Assembly (NCBI RefSeq): GCF_028618435.1
Contig: NZ_JAQISW010000001.1
Span: forward strand, 62,001-126,000
Direction: 5' to 3'
Length of the DNA: 64,000 bases
From: Bartonella sp. MM73XJBT.G
GTDB taxonomy: Bacteria; Pseudomonadota; Alphaproteobacteria; Rhizobiales; Rhizobiaceae
Each line of letters begins with the position of its first letter. Positions within the stretch are counted from its first letter, which is position 1. A program made the translations under genes and the position numbers. Shown here piece by piece: positions 10,454 to 23,392 of this stretch. The notes beneath the pieces are model-generated. The model made no database searches, was not told where the DNA came from, and saw only the letters and a program-made list of their open reading frames with translations.

Positions 10454-10603
10454 AACCCTCGTTCTTTCAGTCTCGTAGAATATAAAATCACTTGTGCTCC
10501 AACAAAATCCATATAGGCCAATAAAATACATATAGGAATGAGAGAAACTATAACAACTCTAAGGTTTGGGGCAAGAATAAAAAAACTTTTATCTTTTCTG
10601 TTT

Positions 10604-13600
10604 TTAACGTTTAAGAATGCGTATGATCTCATGTCGTCCGGTTTTTTCCAACTTTATCCCTGCTTGAATATGAGCATATTTTTTCCCATCAACATGAAGC
10701 ATATTTTCAACTCCCCATTTTACGGTAATGGTATAAACAGCCTCATGAAATTTCATTTTTGCTTCATATTCAGACCATGAAGAAGGTAAATGTGGATCTA
10801 AGAATAATTGATCATCTTGACGATTAATTCCAAGAATGGCTTGTGTTGCGGCCCGGTAGAACCAGCCTGCCGAACCTGTATACCATGTCCAACCACCTTG
10901 CCCACGATATGGTTCAATGGCGTAAATATCTGCGGCCATGACATAAGGTTCAACACGATAAATTTCAGGATTTTGTCCATGAGTAATCGGGTTAATCGCA
11001 GAAAATAAAGCATAAGCTTTATCGCTTTCACCCATTTGCGCAAGCGCCAAAATACTCCAAATAGCACCATGCGTATATTGACCACCATTTTCTCGAATAC
11101 CTGGAGGATAACCTTTAATATAGCCGGGTTCGAGAGTTGTTTTATCAAAAGGTGGCCAGAAAAGACGTATAAGACCGCTTTTTTCATCATACAGCTGTTC
11201 AAGCATTGATGCCATTGCTTGTTTTTGTCGCTCAAGCGATGCCATTTGCGAAATAACAGCCCAAGATTGAGCAATGGTATCAATTTTACATTCATCATTT
11301 ATTTGAGAGCCAAGAGGTGTGCCATCATCAAAATAACCACGTCGATACCAAGCACCATCCCAACCGTTTTCTTCTAAGGATTTTGTTAAACGTTCAAGAT
11401 ATGCACTCCATTTTGCAACACGGGTGTTGTCACTCTGTTTTTTGGCAAGGGGGATAAATGTTTGTAGTGTGGTACCAAGAAACCATCCCAACCACGTGCT
11501 TTCACCTTTTCCTTTAATACCTACCAAATTCATGCCATCATTCCAATCTCCGCCTAAAATAAGAGGAAGTCCATGTGGTCCACAGCGTTTGATAGCAAGA
11601 TCTAAAGCCAAAGCACAATGTTCATAAATTGTGGCGACCTTTAAGGATTGTATGGGCTTAAAATAAGCGTCTTGTTGTTCATTGTTGAGAGTATCTCCTT
11701 CAATAAAAGCAATAGGGGTATCAAGAAATATGCTATCACCAGTGGTGTTGACATAAAGCGCTGTGCCATAAGCAAGCCACACAATATCATCAGAAATACG
11801 CGTGCGAACACCGGCATTTGTATCAGGCAACCACCAATGTTGTACATCGCCTTCGAGAAATTGATGTGCTGCGGCGTTTAACAATTGTTCACGCGCCAGT
11901 TTTGGATTCAATAATAATAAGGACAAGCTGTCTTGTAACTGGTCGCGAAAGCCAAATGCACCACTTGCTTGATAAAAGGCAGCGCGTGCCATCATACGGC
12001 AAGCGTAAATTTGATAAGGAAGCCAATGATTGACCATAAGATCAAAAGAGGGGTCAGGTGTTTTAACTTGGAATGGGGAAACAAAATCATCCCATTGCTG
12101 TTTTTGTTGTGTGAGCAGAATTTCAAAATCTCTTGCACGCACGTTGTCTAGTAAATTTTCCGCTTCTTGCCTATTTTCAGCACTGCCAAGATAGAAAATG
12201 ATTTCTTTTGTTTGCCCTGGGTGAAGATCAATATCATAGGAAAATGCTGAACAAGGATCACAGCCTGCTTCAACTGTATTTGAAAGAGCATCTGCGTTAC
12301 GGATCGCGTGAGGATGTGTCACTGTTCCCGTTAGACCGATAAATTCAGTGCGATCAGTAGTCGTACTTGTTGGTATTTGGGAAGCAGACAAAAATGCCAC
12401 TTGTTGAGATTTGTCGATGTGGTAGGGATTTTGGATAAAATGTGCACCACGTATAGGATCATAACAGGGGAGTATGAAAGGTGCATATTTTGTACGGACA
12501 TTACCCAAAACCCATTCAACATAATTATAAAGGCGTAAACTGCGTGTTTTTTTCCCACTATTTTTAAGGGTAAGCCGTGAAAGACGTACAGGTTTTTCTG
12601 GATAGAGTATATGGGTGAGCTCTAAGGCGATCTCTGTATGTGTAGATTTAAAGGTTGAAAATCCAAAACCGTGGCAAGCCTCATAGACAACATTTTCATC
12701 ACATTCAACGGCAGAAACGGGTGAGAACCGTTTTAAAGAAAGGCGGTCTACAAGATAAAGTGCTTCTCCTGGACGGTTAGAAATGGGATCATTACTCCAA
12801 GGGGTTAGTTGATAATCACGGCTATTATTTGCCCAAGTAAAGAGTGCTCCTTCAGCAGAGACATGGAAGCCAAAGTTTTTATGAGCAATGATGTTAATCC
12901 ATGGTTGTGGTGTGGTGGTATGCCCATGAAGACGTATTACATAATGATTATGATGATTAAATCCACCATAACCATTCCAATATTTTAGATCATTTCCCTC
13001 AATGGGGAGAGGTGAAGTTTTTTGTTGACCGATAAGACCAAGAGAAGCAAAAAGGCTTTGCTCCGTTGATATTATACTTTGTCGTTCTTGATTATGTTTT
13101 GGGTCGTTTAATTGATAATAGGATTCTTGATGGCTCTTATGGATGGTGAGATCAAAGTCATTATTGTCAAGGTGTTTAAGTTGTTCAGACAAAGATCCAT
13201 TTTGCGCATCAAGAATGACGCGTGCTGAGGCAAGAAGGGTTTTAAAACTCTGTTCATTCATTTGATCACGCCGAAGTGTGAAAATATGTTGGCGTTCATC
13301 TGTATCATGAATGTGATGGCGATAGGATTCGCATACCCATTCAATAGCATGTTGTGTATTTTGTATGTAGGAAAATGCCTGTTCATTAAGAATGACAAGA
13401 TCAACAATAAGTCCACGCATACGCCAATATTCATGTGCTTTAAGAAGTTCACGTAGAACAGTGATATCTCCCTCATTATCTAATCTGAGAAGACAGAGCG
13501 GAATGTCTCCTGAAAGTGACATTGGCCAAAGATCAGATTGTTTACCAAGATTTTTTGCTAAGTTTTTTGGAGAAAGACGCCATGTTCGATCGAGATAGAT

Positions 13601-16600
13601 AAGTGGTGTTGCATATTTTTGATAGGTAATAGCTTCTTTCAGATCGATACCACTTTGATAGAGCGAGACTTGTGAGCGTGTCCATGCCATTGAAAATTCT
13701 TGCTGGAATATATTGGGTTGCTGATAATGTTTAATATAATTGTGCAGTGTTTCTTTTGCATGAGCAGCAAAAGTCCAAAAAATGAGTTCAATTTTTTCGT
13801 GTGCTGGAATTTTTACACGGCATCGCAGTGAGATAATGGGATCAAGCACACAACCTTGACTGTTGCGAAAATGCGTATTGTTGTCAAATGCAGCAGGTCG
13901 ATGAATAGATCGTCCTCGACCAATAAACAGTAAGCGGTCCGTTTCAGCTTCTGTTTCTTGGATATTATCACCAGTAACAAAATGGGCAATGTGGATTTCA
14001 GGGTCATTGGGAGAGCGTTTGCGCCTTTTAGCAAAAATTGTTCTTCTTCCCTTAGCAATTTCTGTTTCTATAAACAATCGCGAAAAAGCAGGATGAGCTT
14101 GGTCTACATCTATTGTTGCGAGAGCAAGTTCACCATAAGAGGTCACTTCAATGATACGCTCTTTGTTTGTTGTATTAATAAATTGAAGACGTCTACCTTC
14201 ACCGCACCCTTCAGATGTAATAAGACATTCAAGTGTTGATTTGATACCATCAACCATTTTTATATATTCAGCTTTTTCATCTGTAAAAATGCAGACTGCT
14301 TCTTCTCCGACAACACGTGTTGGCTCACCAGTTACAGACCACCAACGACCATTCTCTATATCACGGAGAAAGAACAAAATCCCTTGTTGATCTTCTGTTG
14401 CATCGGGAATAAAGCGCGTAATCGCATAATCATGCCAACGGCTGTAACCAGAACCGTTGGCTGTCAACATTGTAGAATAGGAACCATTGGACAAGAGCAA
14501 AGTTTCACGTGGTTTAAGCAGCGGGTTCTTGATAATACGCAAAGGAGCATCGTTGAATTCTTGATAATTATTACGCATGCGATGAATAACTTTGCTATGA
14601 ATGATGGGAATTTGATGTGGTGCTCTTTCCTGTAATAAAAATTGGATTGCTTCAACAATTGGGTCACGGTGAAAGCGATCACGCATCCGCCCTTGAAAAA
14701 TAACATTGTCGATAGCAAGAATAGACATGCCATGATGATGCGCATAATAATTACGTACCACAGCGTATTTTTCGCCTGTTTTCACGCGTGAAGGGGTAAA
14801 ATCAAGAGAATCGTAATAACCATATGTTCCTAAAGCTCCAAGATTACGGAGATGTTTTAAATTGGTCACGGTTTGGTCAGGGACATATTGTGCTGCTAAA
14901 AGACTAGCATAGGGAGCAATAACGGTATTGCGTGAGAGACCACGTTGGAGACCGAGGCTTGGAACACCAAAATGAGCATATTGGTAATTCATTAACTGAT
15001 CACGAGCGTTAAATGCAGCTTCTGAAATGCCCCAAGGTACTCCACGTTTATAGGCATATTGTATTTGATGATGAATGATCAGTCGATTGGTTTGATCGAG
15101 GAGAGATCCCAAAGGTTCGTGCATAATAAGGGATGGCATGAGATATTCGAACATGGAGCCAGACCATGATAACAATGCACCTTTCCAACCAATGGGGACG
15201 AGGAGTCGACCAAGATGAAACCAATGCTTCACTTTTATATCGCCTTTTGCGATAGCAAAAAGACTTGCAAGGCGCGCTTCTGAGGCGAGTAAATCATAAC
15301 AATTTTCATCGAGTTTATTTTCTTGAACACGATACCCAATAGACAAAAGATGCCGTTCAGCTTGTTCTAAAAAGTCAAATTTCATATCGAAGGCAATTTG
15401 CCGAGCTTCTACAGCCAAACTAGTTAATTTTTGCGATAATTTGTCTCTGTTATAGCCGCTAGTAGCGTCATGGTGGTGAGCTTCACAGGTTTCTAAAAGA
15501 CATTTTGCCCAAGAAAGTGTTTGAGAGGATTTTGTCGTTTGAACTTTTTGATGAAGTTCATCTATTAAGTGGATAAGATCACGAGCGATAAGTGATAGCT
15601 TGATAAGCTGAGAAATGATGGTGTTTGGTGTTTCTACGACAGTACTCATACAATGATCAAAATTGGTGATGTGCTTTTCGATTTTTTGACGTAAGGAATG
15701 TAAAATAGGTTGATTATCCGGAATTTCTTTGACAGTTTCTTCCAAAAGAGCATGAACATCCCGCAAGCCGTCCAGATCACTTTGAATAAAAATATAAGGT
15801 TTTTCAGCCCATTTTCTTAAGGCTGAAGCAAGGGTCAGTAAATGGCCAGCAAGATTTCCTGAATCAACAGTTGATACATAAGTGGGTAAAAGAGGTTTGA
15901 GAGTATCCGTTTCATACCAGTTATAAAGATGCCCACGAAATTTTTCCATTTTTGCAAGAGAGCTTAATGTACTTTCAATGCGGGTAATGGTTTCTTTACA
16001 ACTAATCCAGCCAAAGTCACGCGCAGCAATAACAGAAAGAAGATAAAGCCCAATATTGGTAGGAGATGTGCGTTGTGCAATCAGAGGTTCAGGATCTTCT
16101 TGAAAATTATCGGGGGGCAAATAATTGCTTTGCGCATTGACAAAGGTTGCATAGTAAAGCCATGTCCGTCGTGCAATAGAGCGTAGCGTTTTTTTATCTT
16201 CAAAAGAACTATGAAGAGTATCTTGAAATGTTGAAGGTTGACTCACAATCCATGCAATTAAGGGTGAAAAAAACCATGACAGACCAAACGGTAAGGCAAT
16301 AAAGCTTGCAAAATTATGGGAAAAGAAAGGAAGTGCTATAGCAAGAAGCCCCATAAGTGTTGCTGACCACATTGTAAAGATATAGAAGCTCAGACTATTG
16401 GGAATAGATTTTGTTGCAGCAGAGGTTTTCCATTCAAGCAAGTGCTGTTTTGAAATCGTTATGCGATAAAGTGTGCGGATAATTGCATCAGTCATAAAAT
16501 AAGCTGCATGAGCAAGAAATGTCATTTTAAGAAATATATTTGCGCCTGTCAGGGTCGTTTTATTGAAGATTAATTGAAAATACCCACGTAAAGAATCATC

Positions 16601-19165
16601 AATATTGGATGGAAAAAGCGTTTGTAAGATACTTAAAATTGGTGCAATGAAGAGACTAAAGAGCAAGAATGTTTGCCAAATAATTGCACTCTTTAATGGC
16701 AAAAGAGACCATCCAGCAAAGGCAGCAATGAGCCACATCAGTGGTGTGAGGGAACGGCGCAGATTATCTTGCATTTTCCAACGTGTCGTAGAGCTAATTT
16801 GACGAGGGAAAAAGAGATAAGGCAAGAGTTGCCAATCTCCACGAATCCAACGGTGATAACGTGCAATATCCATATTATAAGCTATTGGATAATCCTCAAT
16901 GATTTCCACATCACTCACCAGTGCGGTACGTGCATATCCTCCTTCTAAAAGGTCATGACTAAGAACAGTATTTTCTTTAATTTTGCCATCAAGTGCTTGC
17001 TGAAATGCATCAAGATTATAAAGACCTTTGCCAATAAAAGTTCCTTCTCCCAAAAGGTCTTGATAGGTATCAGAAACAGCAAAGACATAAGGATCAATAC
17101 CGCGATTGGTAGAAAAAACCCGTTGCAAAATTGATGTTTCTTTTCCTGTGGTAAGAGAAGGCGTAATACGGGGTTGTAAAATGCTATAGCCTTTTATAAT
17201 CTTTTCATGGAGCGGATCAAAAGTATGACGGTTGAGCGGATGGTTCAGTTTTCCAACAAGTTTTGTGACACATTCAGGGGTTAGGCGTGTATCTGCGTCC
17301 AGCGTCATAACAAAACGGCAATCCATGGGAAGATGTGGGTTAGGGGGATAAAAGCTAGTGTTTTTATCACCTCTTAATAACAGATTGAGTTCGTGAAGTT
17401 TACCACGCTTTCGCTCCCATCCCATCCAGCATTTTTCGCTGGTATTATAAAGGCGTCGACGGTGTAAAAGGAAAAAAAGAGGGATATCATCACGATGATA
17501 ACGACAATTAAGTTTATCGATACTCTTTTGTGCATAATACAGCAATTCAAGATCATCTTGCGTTTGTTCTAAGGGAGAATCTACCCAATCTGTGAGAAGT
17601 GCAAAATGGATGGCGCCTTTGGGATTGGAAAGGTAATGCACTTCAAGGTTGCGCACTTGCTCATCAATATAATCACGTGAGGTGATTAAAGTAGGCACAA
17701 CAACCATTGTGCGTGCATGTTCCGGAATCCCCTTTTTATATTCATAACCAATGAGTTGTTTTGAGGGAATAATCCATGAAACAACAGTGTTGAAAAAAGC
17801 AAAAGCAGCATCCATAGCAGGAAACAGCGCTAATGCAGTGAAAAGAAGAGATATCCAGAGTGTTTCAGATGTCTGTAAGAGAGCGTAGATTGTAAGCAAA
17901 AGGATAAGCGTGAGAAAAGAGACAGGAATAGTAATAATGCGTATCTTTGAAGAGCAGAAAAACCGTGCCCATTTTATAAGCAAAGGTGGAGTATAGCCAC
18001 ATGCTTTTTCAAAACTATGCTGCCCATCACCGATAAGGTACCACCCAACAGAGGAGTGCAGAAGTGTATTTTCAGAAGGAGAACGTGCTATTTCTATCGC
18101 TTTTCGTGCAACTTCCCATTCACTAAGGGGTGAAAAGCGAGCAATTTTTTCAATTACTTGTCGATAAATATTGCGTGAATGAGCATCAATTTCGGAAAAA
18201 TCACTATTTTCATGCAAAATAGAGTCTACAGAACTAACAGTTTCAAACCATACTGTCCAATCAACGTCACCAAATGCTTTAAGGGCACGGATAATATTGC
18301 CCATGGTGACACCATCTGTTGCTTGGCGCATATGTTCATCAGTTGTGACGGTTTCTAGGCTGCTACTTTGGTTTTGTAATTGCTGTTCAAGCCAATTTAA
18401 TGCTGTTGTTGAATCGATAGATGCACTGCGCAGACGATAGAATAAATAAGCTGAAAAACTTGAATCAACAGTGAATGGTGCATAACGCGTAAAAAGAATA
18501 TGTAATTTTGTTTCATTATCAGTGAGGAAAATTTTATCAGCAACTTTATAAGCAAGCTGACGCATAGTGCGTGTTTGTTCAATACGCAGTGCAAGACGAC
18601 GGACATTTTCAATGAGCAACATCTGTATAACAGAAGGAAGAGCCCATAATTCACCAATTTTGAGAGCATCAACTTCTTGAAATCCATTGATCATAGTCGT
18701 GAGTGTTTTTTGTGAAAATATGCTGTCCGTATGGGCAATATAAAGCCAAGCTAAAGCAAAGATACGTGGTATGTCTTCCTTTTGTTTATAAAGAGGAAGT
18801 TGTTTAATGAAGGACTTAGATAAATTACGACGGAGTTGTTGTATTGTTTTGTCAATAGTATAATGATTATCAAGCAGCCATTGAGCAGATGGCGCCATGG
18901 TTTCATCGTTTCGAGCAGCAATATAACAGGTGTGAAAGACACGGAGAATAAGTTTAGCATTTTCATCCAACCTTTTGTGAAAATTATTTTCTCCTTTATA
19001 TTCAGGGAGCGAAATTTCTTTGCCAGAAGCTATATCATGCCCTAGGGTATAAAGTTCATCCTGTGATTTATAAATTGCACGAAGAGGAAGAGCCGTATTA
19101 ATAAAATGGTCTTTTTCCTTCTTTTGAGAAAAAAAGTACTTTATGAAAGGTATTGTGTACGCCAT
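10604..19165 (-). CDS. ndvB: Cyclic beta-1,2-glucan synthase
   Basis: A giant 2853-residue inner-membrane protein of the NdvB/ChvB/Cgs family. It starts, elongates, cyclises and length-controls periplasmic cyclic beta-1,2-glucan from UDP-glucose. In order: a soluble N-terminal region; membrane segments near residues 412-480; a GT84 glycosyltransferase domain with MTLDADTRLTPE near 621 (nucleotide-sugar site) and YHRWIRGDWQ near 770; more membrane segments near 808-972; then a long carbohydrate-binding and GH94 phosphorylase-like C-terminal half with GGDWNDGMNLVG near 2540 and WTWYTGSAGWFYR near 2763. Length agrees with Brucella and Agrobacterium enzymes. No frameshift is seen over 8.5 kb, so it is under selection. 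In relatives the product affects osmotic adaptation and host interaction. Confidence 0.96.
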   Translation of the reverse strand: MAYTIPFIKYFFSQKKEKDHFINTALPLRAIYKSQDELYTLGHDIASGKEISLPEYKGENNFHKRLDENAKLILRVFHTCYIAARNDETMAPSAQWLLDNHYTIDKTIQQLRRNLSKSFIKQLPLYKQKEDIPRIFALAWLYIAHTDSIFSQKTLTTMINGFQEVDALKIGELWALPSVIQMLLIENVRRLALRIEQTRTMRQLAYKVADKIFLTDNETKLHILFTRYAPFTVDSSFSAYLFYRLRSASIDSTTALNWLEQQLQNQSSSLETVTTDEHMRQATDGVTMGNIIRALKAFGDVDWTVWFETVSSVDSILHENSDFSEIDAHSRNIYRQVIEKIARFSPLSEWEVARKAIEIARSPSENTLLHSSVGWYLIGDGQHSFEKACGYTPPLLIKWARFFCSSKIRIITIPVSFLTLILLLTIYALLQTSETLWISLLFTALALFPAMDAAFAFFNTVVSWIIPSKQLIGYEYKKGIPEHARTMVVVPTLITSRDYIDEQVRNLEVHYLSNPKGAIHFALLTDWVDSPLEQTQDDLELLYYAQKSIDKLNCRYHRDDIPLFFLLHRRRLYNTSEKCWMGWERKRGKLHELNLLLRGDKNTSFYPPNPHLPMDCRFVMTLDADTRLTPECVTKLVGKLNHPLNRHTFDPLHEKIIKGYSILQPRITPSLTTGKETSILQRVFSTNRGIDPYVFAVSDTYQDLLGEGTFIGKGLYNLDAFQQALDGKIKENTVLSHDLLEGGYARTALVSDVEIIEDYPIAYNMDIARYHRWIRGDWQLLPYLFFPRQISSTTRWKMQDNLRRSLTPLMWLIAAFAGWSLLPLKSAIIWQTFLLFSLFIAPILSILQTLFPSNIDDSLRGYFQLIFNKTTLTGANIFLKMTFLAHAAYFMTDAIIRTLYRITISKQHLLEWKTSAATKSIPNSLSFYIFTMWSATLMGLLAIALPFFSHNFASFIALPFGLSWFFSPLIAWIVSQPSTFQDTLHSSFEDKKTLRSIARRTWLYYATFVNAQSNYLPPDNFQEDPEPLIAQRTSPTNIGLYLLSVIAARDFGWISCKETITRIESTLSSLAKMEKFRGHLYNWYETDTLKPLLPTYVSTVDSGNLAGHLLTLASALRKWAEKPYIFIQSDLDGLRDVHALLEETVKEIPDNQPILHSLRQKIEKHITNFDHCMSTVVETPNTIISQLIKLSLIARDLIHLIDELHQKVQTTKSSQTLSWAKCLLETCEAHHHDATSGYNRDKLSQKLTSLAVEARQIAFDMKFDFLEQAERHLLSIGYRVQENKLDENCYDLLASEARLASLFAIAKGDIKVKHWFHLGRLLVPIGWKGALLSWSGSMFEYLMPSLIMHEPLGSLLDQTNRLIIHHQIQYAYKRGVPWGISEAAFNARDQLMNYQYAHFGVPSLGLQRGLSRNTVIAPYASLLAAQYVPDQTVTNLKHLRNLGALGTYGYYDSLDFTPSRVKTGEKYAVVRNYYAHHHGMSILAIDNVIFQGRMRDRFHRDPIVEAIQFLLQERAPHQIPIIHSKVIHRMRNNYQEFNDAPLRIIKNPLLKPRETLLLSNGSYSTMLTANGSGYSRWHDYAITRFIPDATEDQQGILFFLRDIENGRWWSVTGEPTRVVGEEAVCIFTDEKAEYIKMVDGIKSTLECLITSEGCGEGRRLQFINTTNKERIIEVTSYGELALATIDVDQAHPAFSRLFIETEIAKGRRTIFAKRRKRSPNDPEIHIAHFVTGDNIQETEAETDRLLFIGRGRSIHRPAAFDNNTHFRNSQGCVLDPIISLRCRVKIPAHEKIELIFWTFAAHAKETLHNYIKHYQQPNIFQQEFSMAWTRSQVSLYQSGIDLKEAITYQKYATPLIYLDRTWRLSPKNLAKNLGKQSDLWPMSLSGDIPLCLLRLDNEGDITVLRELLKAHEYWRMRGLIVDLVILNEQAFSYIQNTQHAIEWVCESYRHHIHDTDERQHIFTLRRDQMNEQSFKTLLASARVILDAQNGSLSEQLKHLDNNDFDLTIHKSHQESYYQLNDPKHNQERQSIISTEQSLFASLGLIGQQKTSPLPIEGNDLKYWNGYGGFNHHNHYVIRLHGHTTTPQPWINIIAHKNFGFHVSAEGALFTWANNSRDYQLTPWSNDPISNRPGEALYLVDRLSLKRFSPVSAVECDENVVYEACHGFGFSTFKSTHTEIALELTHILYPEKPVRLSRLTLKNSGKKTRSLRLYNYVEWVLGNVRTKYAPFILPCYDPIRGAHFIQNPYHIDKSQQVAFLSASQIPTSTTTDRTEFIGLTGTVTHPHAIRNADALSNTVEAGCDPCSAFSYDIDLHPGQTKEIIFYLGSAENRQEAENLLDNVRARDFEILLTQQKQQWDDFVSPFQVKTPDPSFDLMVNHWLPYQIYACRMMARAAFYQASGAFGFRDQLQDSLSLLLLNPKLAREQLLNAAAHQFLEGDVQHWWLPDTNAGVRTRISDDIVWLAYGTALYVNTTGDSIFLDTPIAFIEGDTLNNEQQDAYFKPIQSLKVATIYEHCALALDLAIKRCGPHGLPLILGGDWNDGMNLVGIKGKGESTWLGWFLGTTLQTFIPLAKKQSDNTRVAKWSAYLERLTKSLEENGWDGAWYRRGYFDDGTPLGSQINDECKIDTIAQSWAVISQMASLERQKQAMASMLEQLYDEKSGLIRLFWPPFDKTTLEPGYIKGYPPGIRENGGQYTHGAIWSILALAQMGESDKAYALFSAINPITHGQNPEIYRVEPYVMAADIYAIEPYRGQGGWTWYTGSAGWFYRAATQAILGINRQDDQLFLDPHLPSSWSEYEAKMKFHEAVYTITVKWGVENMLHVDGKKYAHIQAGIKLEKTGRHEIIRILKR

Positions 19166-19332
19166 AATGTCCCATTATTATTCAATTACATTGCTTATTA
19201 TTTAAAATGTAAGCATTTTATCTAAATAGTGAACCGTTGATAGACAAAAAACAAACTTTTTGTTTTTTTTATTTGCAAGTAATTATAATAATTTTTAATG
19301 CAATAATTAAAAATTAAGGAAATAATTTCTTT

Positions 19333-19369
19333 AGAAAATAAAAAGGTCACTCCTAAAATGAGTGACCTT
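19333..19369 (-). terminator. Intrinsic terminator of rpsA
   Basis: AAGGTCACTC (19343-19352) and GAGTGACCTT (19360-19369) form a perfect 10-bp stem with a 7-base loop. Read on the minus strand it is followed by TTTTTATTTTCT, so it ends rpsA transcripts. Confidence 0.9.
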
Positions 19370-19399
19370 AATAATACCATTAATTTTAATGATTGATGA

Positions 19400-21100
19400 T
19401 TAATCTTGTTCTTGTTTTTTCAAAGCAGCACCGAGAATATCGCCAAGAGAAGCGCCTGAGTCTGTAGAACCATATTGGGCAACAGCTTCTTTTTCTTCTG
19501 CAATTTCTAGTGCTTTTATAGATACTGAAATTTTACGTGTTTTTTTATCAAATGCTGTGATGCGTGCATCAACCTTTTGTCCAATTGCAAAACGCTCAGG
19601 ACGTTGTTCATCACGATCACGTGCAAGATCAGCACGCCGAATGGTTGTCTCAAGGTTGTGGTCAATAAATTTCACATCAATGCCATTGTCGTTAACAGCA
19701 ATCACTTCACAGGTTACAACGGCCCCTTTTCGCAATTCGCCAGAAGCAGCCGCTTCTCCAACTTTATCACTAGAAAGTTGCTTAATTCCAAGAGAGATAC
19801 GCTCTTTTTCAATGTCAACATCCAAAACCACAGCTTTAACGATATCCCCTTTATTGTAAGTATCAATAACTTGTTCACCAGGACGGTTCCAATCCAGATC
19901 AGAGAGATGAACCATACCATCAACATCGCCTTCAAGCCCAATGAAGAGACCAAATTCTGTTTTATTTTTAACCTCTCCCTCAATTTGTGAATTGACAGGA
20001 AATTTATTGGCAAAAGCTTCCCATGGATTTTCAAATGTTTGCTTTAAGCCAAGAGAAATACGCCGTTTAGAAGGATCAATTTCAAGAACAACCACTTCTA
20101 CTTCTTGTGATGTAGACAGAATTTTTCCAGGATGAACATTTTTCTTTGTCCAACTCATTTCAGAGACATGGATCAATCCTTCGATTCCTGGCTCTATTTC
20201 AACGAAACCACCATAATCAGTAATGTTGGTAACAGCACCGGTGATTTTTTTACCAATCGGATAGCGTAGACTGATACTTTCCCAAGGATCACTTTCAAGC
20301 TGTTTCATTCCAAGAGAAATACGATGCGTATCTTGATTAATGCGAATAATCTGAACTTTAATCGTTTGACCAATTGTAAGCACTTCAGATGGGTGGTTCA
20401 CACGCCGCCATGCCATATCTGTAACGTGTAAGAGACCATCAATCCCACCAAGATCAACAAAGGCACCATAATCTGTGATATTTTTTACTACACCTTCAAC
20501 AATTTGATTTTCTTCAAGATTTTGTACAATTTCTGAACGTTGCTCAGCACGGCTTTCTTCTAAGACAGTACGACGTGAGACCACAATATTGCCACGACGA
20601 CGATCCATCTTTAAAATTTCAAAAGATTGTGCATTATGCATGAGAGGTGAAACATCACGAATGGGACGAATATCAACTTGGCTGCGCGGTAAAAAAGCAA
20701 CAGCACCATCAAGATCGACTGTAAAACCACCTTTTACTTGACTAAAAATAACACCCTCAACGCGTGCACCAGCATTAAATTTTTCCTCTAAACGGACCCA
20801 ACTTTCTTCGCGACGTGCTTTTTCACGCGATAAAACAGCTTCGCCCATTGCATTTTCAATGCGTTCAATGTAAACTTCAACTTCATCGCCAACTTGCAAA
20901 GAACCATCTTTTGCTTTAGCTCCAAATTCTTTGAGAGGAATGCGTCCTTCGACTTTAAGTCCAGCATCAATAATGGCCATGTCTTTTTCGATTGCAATAA
21001 CACGACCTTTAACAACAGATCCTTCATTAAGATCATTGGTTTGAAAAGATTCTGTTAAAAGGGCTTCAAAATCCGCTGTTGTGGGATTGTATTGTGACAT
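19400..21100 (-). CDS. rpsA: 30S ribosomal protein S1
   Basis: 566 residues, the usual length of alphaproteobacterial S1. It has six S1 RNA-binding repeats; the best conserved are DYGAFVDLGGIDGLLHV, DYGGFVEIEPGIEGLIHV and EFGLFIGLEGDVDGMVHL. It binds mRNA leaders on the 30S subunit and helps start translation. AGGAG precedes ATG 21100. The order aroA-cmk-rpsA on one strand is the classical one; the 132-base gap after cmk contains a perfect small hairpin beside the ribosome-binding site that may serve autoregulation. A strong terminator follows the stop. Confidence 0.98.
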   Translation of the reverse strand: MSQYNPTTADFEALLTESFQTNDLNEGSVVKGRVIAIEKDMAIIDAGLKVEGRIPLKEFGAKAKDGSLQVGDEVEVYIERIENAMGEAVLSREKARREESWVRLEEKFNAGARVEGVIFSQVKGGFTVDLDGAVAFLPRSQVDIRPIRDVSPLMHNAQSFEILKMDRRRGNIVVSRRTVLEESRAEQRSEIVQNLEENQIVEGVVKNITDYGAFVDLGGIDGLLHVTDMAWRRVNHPSEVLTIGQTIKVQIIRINQDTHRISLGMKQLESDPWESISLRYPIGKKITGAVTNITDYGGFVEIEPGIEGLIHVSEMSWTKKNVHPGKILSTSQEVEVVVLEIDPSKRRISLGLKQTFENPWEAFANKFPVNSQIEGEVKNKTEFGLFIGLEGDVDGMVHLSDLDWNRPGEQVIDTYNKGDIVKAVVLDVDIEKERISLGIKQLSSDKVGEAAASGELRKGAVVTCEVIAVNDNGIDVKFIDHNLETTIRRADLARDRDEQRPERFAIGQKVDARITAFDKKTRKISVSIKALEIAEEKEAVAQYGSTDSGASLGDILGAALKKQEQD

Positions 21101-21117
21101 AAGAACTCCTAATATAT

Positions 21118-21134
21118 ACCTTACCTTGTAAGGT
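21118..21134 (-). promoter_or_regulatory. Small hairpin just upstream of the rpsA ribosome-binding site
   Basis: ACCTTAC and GTAAGGT form a perfect 7-bp inverted repeat with a 3-base loop, ending about 10 bases before the AGGAG of rpsA. On the minus strand CCTAGCGCT also occurs twice in the leader, about 60-75 bases apart. Such a leader structure could mediate the known translational self-repression of S1. The sequence shows the dyad; the role is inference. Confidence 0.45.
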
Positions 21135-21232
21135 ATGAGCGCTAGGTTAGTGTTAACATAGGCGACTCCTTAGCCTTTTCCCTTGAATAAAGGAGAAAAA
21201 TTAGCGCTAGGCTGGAAACCACCTTTACAACT

Positions 21233-23226
<1,994 letters not shown>

Positions 23227-23310
23227 CTAACTTGTATGAAATTATGCATCCTTTAGCACATGCTTTAAAGGGCGTCATGAAAAAATCTACGTGGAACAGT
23301 GTATTTGTCT

Positions 23311-23339
23311 TTGACAAAGGCATTATTTTTCGATTAAGC
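23311..23339 (+). promoter_or_regulatory. Possible promoter for the TIGR02300 gene
   Basis: A perfect -35 box TTGACA (23311-23316) lies 17 bases before TTAAGC (23334-23339), a poor -10 box. It sits 54 bases upstream of ATG 23393 in the divergent gap with aroA. Only the -35 is convincing. Confidence 0.35.
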
Positions 23340-23392
23340 ACCATAAAATTTATCTTTTAATGGAATAGAGTTAATCAAAAGAGGCACGGTTT

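Noticed and set aside
10454-10603. N-terminal extension of pncB to 10531
   Set aside because: The extra 26 residues have no family match, and GAGGG sits properly in front of the inner ATG at 10453.
19066-19399. Separate gene between the glucan synthase and rpsA
   Set aside because: Apart from the glucan synthase N-terminus and the rpsA terminator there is only AT-rich DNA without an ORF.
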